Assembly: GCF_030268205.1 (NCBI RefSeq)
Contig: NZ_BSQF01000001.1
Location: forward strand, 292,649-356,648
Direction of reading: 5' to 3'
From: Allomuricauda sp. NBRC 101325
GTDB taxonomy: Bacteria > Bacteroidota > Bacteroidia > Flavobacteriales > Flavobacteriaceae
Length of the DNA stretch: 64,000 nt
Under the pieces are notes generated by a model. That model worked only from the letters and a program-made list of their open reading frames with translations. It did not search any database and was not told where the DNA came from. A program made the position numbers and the translations under genes. Positions 1 to 8,262 of the stretch are shown here, one piece after another; position 1 is the stretch's first letter, and each line of letters opens with the position of its first letter.

Positions 1-1360
1 TGCTTTTAAACTTGCCTTAAAAGAAATAAGCTGGGCACTTTTTATCACCTCCTTCACAACCGCCATCGGTTTTTTTATTTTGAGAATATCGCCAATGCAG
101 GTACTAAGGGAATTTGGACTTCAGGCTGGAATCGCTGTAATTCTCACCTTTTTAATTACCCTGCTTTTGGCCCCAACCTATTTTTCAGGTTCCAGGAGCC
201 ACCAAAGATTTTTGTTGCGTACGGGGTTTTCAAGATTTACCTACCAATTGCTCCATTATTTTCAAAGACTTCATGAAAAACCAAAATTGGTCTTTTCACT
301 AACCGGGCTTCTGGTATTGGTGTCCCTTTTCGGAGTTTTCTCGATAAACACCAACAACATCCAGTATTCCATCCCTAAAAACAGTGATTTAAAATCGGAT
401 CATACATTTTTTGAAAACCAGATGGGCGGTTCCCGATCTTTTGAAATGCTTTTGGAATCAAAAAACGATATCTCATTGGACAATCCAGAACTCCTACGGC
501 AATTGGAAAAAGTACATACTTATTTGACTGGCATCCCATATTTGGACCGAGTAAAATCCCCTGTCATCCTTTATAAAATGATGCAGGAAGCCTATTTACC
601 GACTTTGAAATTCAACACCGAATTGAATCTCACTAACGAGGCAATTGAGGATTACAACAAGAGCATCAATCGCTTGTCTTCCACCAATTATTTGATGAAT
701 AAGGAAAGGACATTGTTTAAAATCAATGCGCAAATGAAGGATTTTGGCAGGCATGAAGTTACCGCCAAAACAAAGGAAATACTTGAAAACAGTCTGCAAT
801 TGATAGACACCTCAAAAGTATCGCTACGCATTTCGGGAATGGACCATTTGTTCGACCGAGCCCATGAAAAGCGTATTTCAGAAATGGTGGAAGGGCTTAT
901 GCTCGCTCTAATTTTGGTCGCCGTGGTATTGGGCTTTATTTTTAAAAAATGGAGCTATACCTTGCTGGCGTTGCTTTTGAATCTTCTTCCCATCATTATA
1001 GGTGCGGGAATATTGGGATTTACCCAATTGGAATTGCGGGCCGGTTCATCCATCATCTTTACCATAGCTTTTGTAATCGCCGTTGATGACACCATTCATC
1101 TATTGAGCAAATACCAATGGGAACGAAAAAAAGGAGCATCGGTTGATGTAGCTCTAAACACTGCATTTGCCCAATGTGGCAAGGCCATTATAGCGACCAC
1201 AATTATTTTACTGGGCGGTTTTTCCATTTTAATGCTCTCCAGCTATAATGAAATGTTCACTTTTGGTTTGTTAATGACCTTGATATTGGTCATCACTCTG
1301 TTAGTCGACCTCATATTGGCACCCGTGCTAATCAAAACCCTGTTTAAAAAGCATCTTTAA
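1..1360 (+). CDS. RND/MMPL-family transporter, C-terminal part (5' truncated by window edge)
   Basis: The reading frame is open from base 2, so the gene starts upstream of the window; the first in-frame start-like codon (TTG at 80) lies inside a membrane segment and is not a believable start. The visible part has a hydrophobic cluster at the start, a soluble loop encoded at about 340-870, and a second cluster of about five membrane segments at about 890-1340. The second cluster holds the acidic pair in VIAVDDTIHLLSKY, typical of RND/SSD (MMPL) proton-driven exporters. Family members move lipids, hydrophobic compounds or drugs across the inner membrane. It converges with the P450 gene and overlaps its 3' end by 17 bases, so it is not in that operon. 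A role in exporting a lipid made by the neighbouring operon is only a guess. Confidence 0.85.
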   Translation, partial: AFKLALKEISWALFITSFTTAIGFFILRISPMQVLREFGLQAGIAVILTFLITLLLAPTYFSGSRSHQRFLLRTGFSRFTYQLLHYFQRLHEKPKLVFSLTGLLVLVSLFGVFSINTNNIQYSIPKNSDLKSDHTFFENQMGGSRSFEMLLESKNDISLDNPELLRQLEKVHTYLTGIPYLDRVKSPVILYKMMQEAYLPTLKFNTELNLTNEAIEDYNKSINRLSSTNYLMNKERTLFKINAQMKDFGRHEVTAKTKEILENSLQLIDTSKVSLRISGMDHLFDRAHEKRISEMVEGLMLALILVAVVLGFIFKKWSYTLLALLLNLLPIIIGAGILGFTQLELRAGSSIIFTIAFVIAVDDTIHLLSKYQWERKKGASVDVALNTAFAQCGKAIIATTIILLGGFSILMLSSYNEMFTFGLLMTLILVITLLVDLILAPVLIKTLFKKHL

Positions 1361-2702
1361 AATTGACTTTTTGGATCATTAACCGAATACCCCCTTTGGC
1401 TTTTAATGTGATATTCGGTTCTATCTCCGGCTGAAACCCAGCGGGAACATCGAAATCAAAATTCTTGACCAATTCCAACAATACCACCTGCATGGTCATC
1501 ATGGCAAAGCCACTTCCAATACAATATCTGGGGCCACCACCAAATGGAAAAAACACAAATGATGGCCTATTTTTATCCGCCTCTATAGTAAAACGTTCAG
1601 GATCAAATTTTTCAGGGTGCCCCCAATAATCGGGATGGTGGTGCATCCCATAGATGTTGATGAGAAAATTTGCAGAAGGGCCGATTCGGATGTCATTCAA
1701 TTCAACTTCCTTTTTTGGTTTTCGCATCACAGCACTAATTGCGGGATAATGCCGTAACCCTTCCTTGATCACTTGATTGGTATATGTGAATTGCTGAAGC
1801 GTATCCGCAGTAAATGGTCGGGGGTCTTGTGTTTTATTCAATTCAACCCTTATTTTTTGACTTATGGATGGGTTCAATGCCAATTCATACAAAATCCAAC
1901 CCAAGGTTTGGGAAGTAGTATCGTGACCAGCCATAAAAATAGTGGTAACCTCGTCGCGCAATTGCCTGTCCGACATTCCTTCCCCTGATTCCGCATTTTT
2001 ATAGTGCATTAAAGTGGATAAAAGGTCATCGGACTTTGGAGCTTTCCCTTCTCTTCTTTCTCGAATTACTTTATAAATTATAGCATCAAATTGCCTGCAG
2101 TTTTGATGAAACTTTCTGTTGGAGGCGGTCGGCCAGTTCAATGGAATTTTTATCGGACTTCGCATCCATTTTGTCGCAAACTGATTGAGTTCTTGTAAAA
2201 TATGGAGCATCTCATCAATTTGATGATCTAGAGATGTTCCAAATAATGCACGAAAAACTATAGCGACATTTAATGCCAACAATTCTTGGTTCACATTTAC
2301 CTCTGAATTTGGTGGAAATCCATTCAGTTTTTTTATAAAAGCACCGGTTTCATTTTGGATGATGCCTAAAGATTTACTCAATTGTTTTTTATGGAAACTG
2401 GGTTGTACCAGCTTACGCTTTTGGGCCCAAGCCTCATCATTACTGGTCACCAAGCCCTCACCAAAAAAGTAGCGAAGTATTTTGGTAATCCCATGTTTGG
2501 TAAAGGCTTTAGGGTGCTCCGAAAAAATATATTTGAGGGCATCAGGATGTTGCACGATCCAATATTTTTTACCCGCGATCCGAACATCGACCATTGGTTT
2601 TTTAGATAAAACCATATCTCCCAAAAATGCAATCGGATTTTGTAACACCTTGCGGGTATGCTCAAAAAAGAAGGGGCTTTGCTTATTGCTTTCTGACTTC
2701 AA
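1344..2702 (-). CDS. Cytochrome P450, last gene of the AAR/ADO-like operon
   Basis: All P450 hallmarks are present. Counting from the longest possible start (ATG at 2780), they are the I-helix oxygen-activation motif AGHDTT (284-289), the K-helix EGLR (340-343), and the heme loop FPFGGGPRYCIG with the thiolate Cys at 420. The full frame would be 478 aa but would overlap the preceding gene by 77 bases. I prefer the TTG at 2702, two bases beyond the upstream stop, giving 452 aa, a normal P450 length; this choice is not certain. The sequence resembles the CYP4/CYP102-like fatty-acid or alkane hydroxylase type by eye, but the subfamily cannot be fixed without alignment. No ferredoxin or reductase partner is encoded nearby. 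Context suggests it oxidises the lipid or hydrocarbon product of the operon (inference). Confidence 0.93.
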   Translation of the reverse strand: MKSESNKQSPFFFEHTRKVLQNPIAFLGDMVLSKKPMVDVRIAGKKYWIVQHPDALKYIFSEHPKAFTKHGITKILRYFFGEGLVTSNDEAWAQKRKLVQPSFHKKQLSKSLGIIQNETGAFIKKLNGFPPNSEVNVNQELLALNVAIVFRALFGTSLDHQIDEMLHILQELNQFATKWMRSPIKIPLNWPTASNRKFHQNCRQFDAIIYKVIRERREGKAPKSDDLLSTLMHYKNAESGEGMSDRQLRDEVTTIFMAGHDTTSQTLGWILYELALNPSISQKIRVELNKTQDPRPFTADTLQQFTYTNQVIKEGLRHYPAISAVMRKPKKEVELNDIRIGPSANFLINIYGMHHHPDYWGHPEKFDPERFTIEADKNRPSFVFFPFGGGPRYCIGSGFAMMTMQVVLLELVKNFDFDVPAGFQPEIEPNITLKAKGGIRLMIQKVNFKDAF

Positions 2703-2703
2703 T

Positions 2704-3795
2704 TTACCCTTTACTAGATTTTGGCAGTGAAATTTCGCAAAGTCCTTTCGAATTATAGAAAGGGGCCAATTCCACACCATGTTTTACACTAAGTTCATGA
2801 ATTTTGTCGATGCTCTCAGTTTTGATATTTCCTTTTCCAGATGAAAAATTTTCATATTTCCCTTCAAATGCCAGTACCACGGCTTCCAAAATACAACCAT
2901 GTGCAATATGCGGTCTGGGATAATTATAAAAATGCTCACGGTAATCGGGTTTAAAATCATAACCATAATTTACGGTGCCCATACCTCCATGAAACACAAA
3001 GGTGCCATTCCCCTCCTCTATTTTGGTATCCAAATTTTTTGGGTAGCCGGCATCACAAATAACCACCTGTTTTTTGTAATCCTTAATCTCGATGGAAGCC
3101 GAACTGGCCACACAAATAATAATATCCGCCATGGGAATAAGTTCTTCGAGTCGGGTATTCCATTTTATTTCAGCAGAAGTGTCCGTAAACTGTTGGGCAA
3201 AGGCTTCCAATTTTCTCCCATTTCGGGCATTGAGCAATAAACCCTTTACTTTACTGCTCAAATAATGGGTACAGGCCGAGCCGATATCACCCGTGGCACC
3301 GATGATCAATACATTACAATCTTGCAAACGCTTGTTTAGTTTTAAAATGGCATCGGTTACCCCTTTTAAAATATAAGCCGAGGTCAAGGTATTTCCCGTG
3401 GTGATTTTGGAGGAAGAGGTATCGAACTGGGAAAGATTCCCTTCCAAAACAATAGAGGTAAAACCTCCCAAAGCAATTATTTTGGATTTGTGTTTTAGTG
3501 CCACGCTTATCGCTTCGTTGACTTTATTGATATTTTTTCTCAAAAAATGAGGGGTTAACTCATCGGGATCAATAAAGGTTTCGATGTAAACACCATTTAC
3601 GGTTTTACCCGTTTTGGACTTGGCGGTCATCTTAAAAATGCTTCGAGGGGGTATATAACTAAAAGTTCCCTTGATTTGTGCAACGGTTAGGGGTTCGTTT
3701 TCTCCTGACCGCATCCCGTTGATGATGGATTGTACAGAAGGCCAGTTATCCTGATGGCCAATTACGGCGAAATCAATGTGAGCCTCATTCTCCAT
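2704..3795 (-). CDS. Long-chain acyl-ACP reductase (AAR)-like, fatty-aldehyde forming
   Basis: This 363-aa protein resembles, from memory, the cyanobacterial AAR (Synechococcus orf1594 type), which reduces long-chain acyl-ACP/CoA to fatty aldehyde with NADPH. Shared blocks, in order, are ALGGFTSI (108-115), TTGNTLTSAYI (132-142), the Rossmann motif GATGDIGSA (166-174), DAGYPKNL (248-255) and CILEAVVLAFEG (301-312). Cys301 falls where AAR has its catalytic acyl-thioester Cys. It is slightly longer than the roughly 340-aa cyanobacterial enzymes. It overlaps the upstream peroxiredoxin-like gene by 11 bases and is followed directly by the P450, so it is translated as part of the operon. Automatic annotation might call it shikimate dehydrogenase or glutamyl-tRNA reductase-like from the Rossmann fold alone; the AAR-specific blocks argue against that. 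Confidence 0.85.
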   Translation of the reverse strand: MENEAHIDFAVIGHQDNWPSVQSIINGMRSGENEPLTVAQIKGTFSYIPPRSIFKMTAKSKTGKTVNGVYIETFIDPDELTPHFLRKNINKVNEAISVALKHKSKIIALGGFTSIVLEGNLSQFDTSSSKITTGNTLTSAYILKGVTDAILKLNKRLQDCNVLIIGATGDIGSACTHYLSSKVKGLLLNARNGRKLEAFAQQFTDTSAEIKWNTRLEELIPMADIIICVASSASIEIKDYKKQVVICDAGYPKNLDTKIEEGNGTFVFHGGMGTVNYGYDFKPDYREHFYNYPRPHIAHGCILEAVVLAFEGKYENFSSGKGNIKTESIDKIHELSVKHGVELAPFYNSKGLCEISLPKSSKG

Positions 3796-4504
3796 CCAAC
3801 ACTTTGTTTGTCAATTTGGTTTTGATGATCTGCAACCAAGCATTGCTGCCCAAAAATTTTTGTCCAGGTTGAATCCCACTCACTTTGCGAACATCAAACG
3901 CCACTAATTGTTTGTTCCCATCAAACAAAAATGCAGATTCGTGGGGCAAAATCCGTCCCCAGGCATACGCTGTCCACGATTTAATTTGAATTCCGAAAGC
4001 GTCAAAAACGTCGCCCTTTGCATCCACACACATTGGAATATGAATGCCCATCGATTCCCATTTTATATGGTCGTCATAGCTCGAAATCGCCATTAAATAC
4101 ACTCCGTTTTGACCAAACGCTTCTTTGTGCTTCATTAGATCCAAAAGATGAAGCCTTGAATAGGAACACCAACTGCCTCTTATAAAAATGAGCAGCATAG
4201 GGAATCCTGTTACCTCATCAAGCGGGCCAAAAGTGCCGTTGGGATATTTGACCGATACTTTGGGCATAGTCTGTCCGATTACAATGCTAGGAGCAACATC
4301 GGAACGTGGTGTGTTATCTGATGATTCGGTCAAAGGCAGTACTGTACGATTGCAGGTTGCATCAAGGTTTCTGACCCTTCTTGGGTTCAAACCCATCTTC
4401 CGAAACAAATACAAAAATGGCGTCAAAACATATTTTCCAAAAATGTAAATACCACTCAACAGCAAATACAATGGCAATTGAAAAATGGTGTGCCTTTTTA
4501 ACAT
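3785..4504 (-). CDS. Membrane-anchored peroxiredoxin/AhpC-TSA-like protein, single Cys in active loop
   Basis: This 239-aa protein has an N-terminal hydrophobic segment (about 8-33), a linker, and a thioredoxin-fold AhpC/TSA domain from about residue 75. The active-site loop reads RGSWCSYSR (109-117). Related prokaryotic peroxiredoxin-like proteins usually have WCPxC, but here the second Cys is Ser116, leaving Cys113 as the only redox Cys in the motif. That would fit a 1-Cys peroxidase or thiol-dependent reductase. Ten bases separate it from the ADO-like gene and it overlaps the AAR-like gene by 11 bases. It could remove peroxide, which is known to inhibit ADO, or act on oxidised lipid; both are inferences. 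The substrate is unknown. Confidence 0.75.
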   Translation of the reverse strand: MLKRHTIFQLPLYLLLSGIYIFGKYVLTPFLYLFRKMGLNPRRVRNLDATCNRTVLPLTESSDNTPRSDVAPSIVIGQTMPKVSVKYPNGTFGPLDEVTGFPMLLIFIRGSWCSYSRLHLLDLMKHKEAFGQNGVYLMAISSYDDHIKWESMGIHIPMCVDAKGDVFDAFGIQIKSWTAYAWGRILPHESAFLFDGNKQLVAFDVRKVSGIQPGQKFLGSNAWLQIIKTKLTNKVLDGE

Positions 4505-4514
4505 CGAATCTTAT

Positions 4515-5258
4515 TTAAACGGGTAAATTGGCTATCCATTTGATGGATTGCTCACCCGGAATTCCAATATGATCGAGTGCCCTTGCATAAAGTGACAGGG
4601 CATTGCCACGCATGGAACCCACGTCCAATCCGACAATAGGCAGTGAACTTTTCATGCAATTTCCATGGCATACACCACAACTATCCGTGCAATCGCTTGT
4701 CAACGAAAACTCAGCAAGAATGGTCATGCAATCATTGTGGAGCTGCTCAAATTTTTTCAAAAACTTATCCTTGTCCTTATGTAACTCATCACGAAGAAAC
4801 TCAGTGGAATGTTCCATATGTTCCTTTTCTTCTTCCGCAATGGAAAGGAACATTTTCCCAGCTTCATTGTCCAAGGCCTTACCAACATCGGTGTACATGG
4901 AAACCGCAAAGGCTTCCAACATCACTTCTTGAATCGCCAAACAGGCTATAAAATCTTTTTTCGCTGCATAGGATAAAAATATGTTTCGGACCCTTCCCCA
5001 ATATTCCCCTTCTAGATTCACTTTAACCTTGAGTCCCAATTTTTCTGCATGGGCCATAAAACCTTCGGCATGCTGTCTTTCACTGTCTGCATGCTCCACG
5101 GCCTCCATTTTTTCATGGGGATCATCGATGGCTCCTGCCATGGAGGCAAAATTGGACATCCCGATCAGTTCACCTGTAATCGCTTGCGAAAAAACATCGG
5201 TAAGTACGCTCAATGCCTCTTCACTTTTTAAGTCATAACTAAGTTTTTCCATACCCAT
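4515..5258 (-). CDS. Aldehyde-deformylating oxygenase (ADO)-like ferritin-fold di-iron protein
   Basis: This 247-aa all-helical protein carries the complete di-iron ligand pattern of cyanobacterial ADO: Glu30, Glu60-x-x-His63, Glu115 and Glu144-x-x-His147. The spacing is the same as in Synechococcus ADO except for a two-residue shift at the first Glu. Local similarity also runs through ERQHAEGFMA, CLAIQEVMLEAFAV and the C-terminal YARALDHIGIP, which matches the ADO segment YGEALENIGF. ADO converts fatty aldehyde to alkane plus formate using O2 and electrons. An unusual feature is a Cys cluster near the C-terminus, CTDSCGVCHGNC (190-201), absent from the cyanobacterial enzyme as I remember it. 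It sits 18 bases after the GNAT gene and two genes upstream of the AAR-like gene. A different di-iron oxygenase activity on the same aldehyde cannot be excluded. Confidence 0.8.
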   Translation of the reverse strand: MGMEKLSYDLKSEEALSVLTDVFSQAITGELIGMSNFASMAGAIDDPHEKMEAVEHADSERQHAEGFMAHAEKLGLKVKVNLEGEYWGRVRNIFLSYAAKKDFIACLAIQEVMLEAFAVSMYTDVGKALDNEAGKMFLSIAEEEKEHMEHSTEFLRDELHKDKDKFLKKFEQLHNDCMTILAEFSLTSDCTDSCGVCHGNCMKSSLPIVGLDVGSMRGNALSLYARALDHIGIPGEQSIKWIANLPV

Positions 5259-5276
5259 TTGGTTTTGGTTAATGAT

Positions 5277-6329
5277 TTAAATAATGGAGTAATCTATGTA
5301 GGGAACACCGTTTCTGATTTTTTGCATCAAATGCTCACTTCGTTTCATACTAACCAACATACCCACCGAATAAAAGGTAAACTTGAGCACTTTTGGCAAT
5401 TTTTTGATCATGGGATCTCTTTGATGAAACCCGATGGAAACAAAGGAATAGCCCTTTTTATACACTTGATTTTTGGCATAGGAAACAAGAAAGGAGATAA
5501 TTTGCTTGTCATAGCTGGAAACCGCAAGAAATTTCATATAAAGCATCTTAACCGGTTCATGTTCTTTGGGAAGTGAAGACCAACCCATGATTTTTGCAAT
5601 TCCATTTAAAAGGAATACGCCAACTTTAAGCAGGTTAGGGATTTTTAATACCACATTTTGTTTCAGTCCCATTGTATCGATCAAGGCCATGGCACCAACG
5701 ATCTCGCTATCTTTCCGAACCACTACCAATTCCGTATTTTTTAATTCATCCGCGGTAACTACCCGAGCTAACTGAAGCTTTGCATAAAATGCATTGAAAT
5801 ATTCTATGATCTCTGGTGTAACTTCTGTTGTTTCCAGTGTTAGTCCCTGGACGATTTTTTGCCTTTTGGAACCTACAAACTCATAGGTCTCAAATGTTCC
5901 AATATTTTCAAAATCCGGATAATCGCCCCGATTGCTAAAAAACACAAATGGCCTTTTATTGCCTTTGGCAACATTTAAAAAGGCAAAATCCGCATGTTTT
6001 TGATCTAAATATTTGACCACTTCATGGGTCAACTGAAGTCCTATACCTCTTTTGCGATGGTTTTTGGCCACCTTAAAATCACTGATGTAATACAAAGGAT
6101 ATTTTTCCCCTTCCACAAAAAATAACTGATCGGATACACTGATACAGCCTAAAATTTCGCCCGCTTCCTCGGCAACATAGACATGGGTTTCGCCCCTTAA
6201 ACGGTTCAGGTCGAAAAAATTTGGGAATCGATCGATGCGCAGGCCCATTTTGCCAGACATACCTGTTGACCTTGTTAAATATAACAACTGCTCATTATCG
6301 TTCAATTTTGCCAACCGATAGTTAACCAT
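5277..6329 (-). CDS. GNAT-family acyltransferase, first gene of the AAR/ADO-like operon
   Basis: This 350-aa protein has a GNAT fold in its N-terminal half, with the acyl-CoA binding motif VAKNHRKRGIGLQLTHEV (about 87-104, Q/R-x-x-G-x-G type), preceded by the expected strand YYISDFKV. The second half (about 170-350) is probably a second, degenerate GNAT-like unit and ends with a basic, hydrophobic region. The acceptor is unknown. As the leading gene of a tight minus-strand operon with ADO-like, peroxiredoxin-like, AAR-like and P450 genes, it may acylate or deacylate a fatty intermediate (inference). The ATG at 6329 is followed at once by a GNAT-like first strand, so the start looks right. The 166 bases upstream separate it from the regulator gene. 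Confidence 0.8.
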   Translation of the reverse strand: MVNYRLAKLNDNEQLLYLTRSTGMSGKMGLRIDRFPNFFDLNRLRGETHVYVAEEAGEILGCISVSDQLFFVEGEKYPLYYISDFKVAKNHRKRGIGLQLTHEVVKYLDQKHADFAFLNVAKGNKRPFVFFSNRGDYPDFENIGTFETYEFVGSKRQKIVQGLTLETTEVTPEIIEYFNAFYAKLQLARVVTADELKNTELVVVRKDSEIVGAMALIDTMGLKQNVVLKIPNLLKVGVFLLNGIAKIMGWSSLPKEHEPVKMLYMKFLAVSSYDKQIISFLVSYAKNQVYKKGYSFVSIGFHQRDPMIKKLPKVLKFTFYSVGMLVSMKRSEHLMQKIRNGVPYIDYSII

Positions 6330-6495
6330 ATCCGAATATGATCAAAAAATTATATAAAGTTCTGTGGGGGAGCCTCTTAAAGATAGGTAAATTCTTTCAA
6401 AATATGGGAATTACAATCCATTGTCACATATCTGCTCATCGACAAATGCTGGAAATAAGGATTAAAACATAGTTTTATTCATGTTCCTTTTTCAT

Positions 6496-7353
6496 CTAAA
6501 GCAACACAAACTCCAATTCTTCCACTACGTTTGCCGCCAATTCTTCCTGTGCCTTTAAAGCATCTTTCGATTCGCTTTCAAATGTCTGGGCCCAAATTTG
6601 CAATCCATTTTTGGTATAGATCAGTTGAACGGTTATCTGATAATAATCTCCCAATTTTCGAACGCTACCATTCAAAATATAGGTTACCCCCAACTTTTTC
6701 CCGATTTCCTCCAACAAGATGTCTTTGTCGCCATAAAAAAAAGACGAGGTCTTACCAATGACCTTAAATTCATTGTTCTGGGTCAGCTTATTGATGATGG
6801 CCTCACTTATCCCCTCCAAAAAATAGGATTGATTTTGCTCCGGACTCACATCCTCAAAAGGAAGCACAGCAATGGAATTTTCCGAATTGGCATTTTTCCA
6901 ATTCCAAATTGCAAAACCCGATAGAATGGCCAGAACGATCAATCCAACCAGCCATATAAGTTTTGATCGCTTCATAAAATTAGAGGAATTCAATGGTTCA
7001 CATTTGCCATTTTTAGGCTCAAAATCATGCAACAAATGGGTATCACTGGGCAAGAAGCCATAATAATCCTTAAACCTTTTGGTAAAGTAGGCCGGACTAC
7101 CGAACCCGACCATATAGGAAACATCGGAAATAGGATGTTCGTGTGTACGCAAGAGTTCAAGGGCCTTTTCCAATTTAATTTCGCAAATAAACTGGGTGGC
7201 CGATTTTTGGGTTTCTTTTTTAATGAGTTTATAAAGTTCCGAACGACTCACAGCCATCTCACTGGCCAAAGATTTAACTCCAAAATGCTCGTCGGACAAA
7301 TGGGCAAGTACAACTTGTTTTGCCTTTAAAATAAAACCATTGTGTTTCATCAT
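6496..7353 (-). CDS. Membrane-bound AraC-type regulator with TolB-like domain, short form without TPRs
   Basis: This 285-aa protein has an N-terminal AraC/XylS double helix-turn-helix (about 10-105; ISDVSYMVGFGSPAYFTKRFK is the second HTH). A single membrane helix follows at about 132-150. The C-terminal domain begins IAVLPFEDVS and resembles the TolB amino-terminal-like module found before TPRs in many sensor proteins. It is a paralog of the 719-aa protein encoded at 8263-10422 but ends where that protein's TPR array begins. The DNA-binding domain would be cytoplasmic and the TolB-like part periplasmic. The ligand is unknown. It may be a natural short form or a truncated duplicate; the frame shows no obvious damage. 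Confidence 0.85.
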   Translation of the reverse strand: MMKHNGFILKAKQVVLAHLSDEHFGVKSLASEMAVSRSELYKLIKKETQKSATQFICEIKLEKALELLRTHEHPISDVSYMVGFGSPAYFTKRFKDYYGFLPSDTHLLHDFEPKNGKCEPLNSSNFMKRSKLIWLVGLIVLAILSGFAIWNWKNANSENSIAVLPFEDVSPEQNQSYFLEGISEAIINKLTQNNEFKVIGKTSSFFYGDKDILLEEIGKKLGVTYILNGSVRKLGDYYQITVQLIYTKNGLQIWAQTFESESKDALKAQEELAANVVEELEFVLL

Positions 7354-7465
7354 TCGAATCAGTTACAATAGGTCTAGTTTAAAATTTGGCACCACTTTAA
7401 GTTACAAAAAATATGCTTTCAATTTTAAATTTGACCCATCAGAAGTGACCCCTTCATCAATGGGC

Positions 7466-7502
7466 AAAAAAAAATCCGGCGAGAAGATTTCGTCCGGATT
7501 TT
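7466..7502 (-). terminator. Intrinsic terminator after the 7550-8047 gene
   Basis: An inverted repeat pairs AAAATCCGG (7471-7479) with CCGGATTTT (7494-7502). On the minus strand it is followed by a run of T (the A-run at 7466-7474). It lies 48 bases past the stop of the small exported-protein gene. Confidence 0.75.
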
Positions 7503-7549
7503 AAGATTTGCATGCTAACCCCAATATTCGCATATGGTATGGTTTGAAA

Positions 7550-8047
7550 TTAGAATTCGATGGTCACATTCTTTTTCTTACCGTCTTTCATCAACTGAAA
7601 ACGACCTTTCTTTTTTACATCCTTATCGTAATCGTACATTACAACATAGGCATCTTTATTGATCATCCAACCTGGGTTTTCATTATATACCTGTTGTCTG
7701 ATATCCAATGGAAAAGTAATGTCGTAAAACCTTTCTACGGCTTCGGTGATCATACCGTTTTGATCATAGGTGGCAATAATGTGCCCTTTTTCTCCCGAAA
7801 AAGTAACCTCATATTCTTCCAAGCCCAGTAAATAAAGATCCGATTTTCGGATGTCATATTTGGCTGCCTGGTTTTCCAAGTCGGTTACCACTTCTGGAAA
7901 ACGATAATCAAGAACTACACCTAAATAAGCAAAATTGGCGGCACCAACGGTTACTTCGGAAAGTTCTACGGTTCTTTCGGTTTCTTCCTGTGCGAAAGAA
8001 GGCATTGCAAGACACAATGCGAACAATAAAATGAATAATGATTTCAT
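7550..8047 (-). CDS. Small exported protein, PepSY-like, unknown function
   Basis: I choose the ATG at 8047 because it is followed by a clear signal peptide (MKSLFILLFALCLAMPSFAQ); the longer frame from 8098 would put 17 polar residues in front of it. The mature protein is about 146 residues, acidic at the start and ending in a basic KKKGRFQLMKDGKKKN stretch. The alternating strands and the sentence-like pattern HIIATYDQNGMITEAVERFYDI resemble PepSY-like or beta-lactamase-inhibitor-like small periplasmic proteins, but I cannot assign a family firmly. It lies alone between two AraC/TolB-like regulator genes and has its own terminator. It may be a target or ligand-binding partner of those regulators (inference). 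Confidence 0.8.
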   Translation of the reverse strand: MKSLFILLFALCLAMPSFAQEETERTVELSEVTVGAANFAYLGVVLDYRFPEVVTDLENQAAKYDIRKSDLYLLGLEEYEVTFSGEKGHIIATYDQNGMITEAVERFYDITFPLDIRQQVYNENPGWMINKDAYVVMYDYDKDVKKKGRFQLMKDGKKKNVTIEF

Positions 8048-8262
8048 GACTCTAGATTTTAAGATTGAACATTTATTGGATGTGTAATCGATGGCCATTA
8101 ATTACATTGCTAAATTGCGAATTAACCGTTTGAAAGGTTATCACTTATCAATAAAAAGCCTTTAAAAAAAATTGATAGTCCTTTCAAAAAATGGTCATTT
8201 ATCCATCAAATGGGTACAGAAGCATTAAAATTCGCTTGTTACCAAAATTAGATTGTCAAAAC

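Noticed and set aside
2704..3795. Shikimate dehydrogenase or glutamyl-tRNA reductase identity for the 363-aa Rossmann protein
   Set aside because: Only the Rossmann motif is shared. The blocks ALGGFTSI, TTGNT, AGYPKNL and the Cys before EAVVLAFEG match acyl-ACP reductase instead.
4515..5258. Rubrerythrin or bacterioferritin identity for the ADO-like protein
   Set aside because: The ligand spacing and the sequence around E115 and E144-x-x-H147 fit ADO better, and the Cys cluster does not have rubredoxin spacing (two CxxC about 12 or more residues apart).
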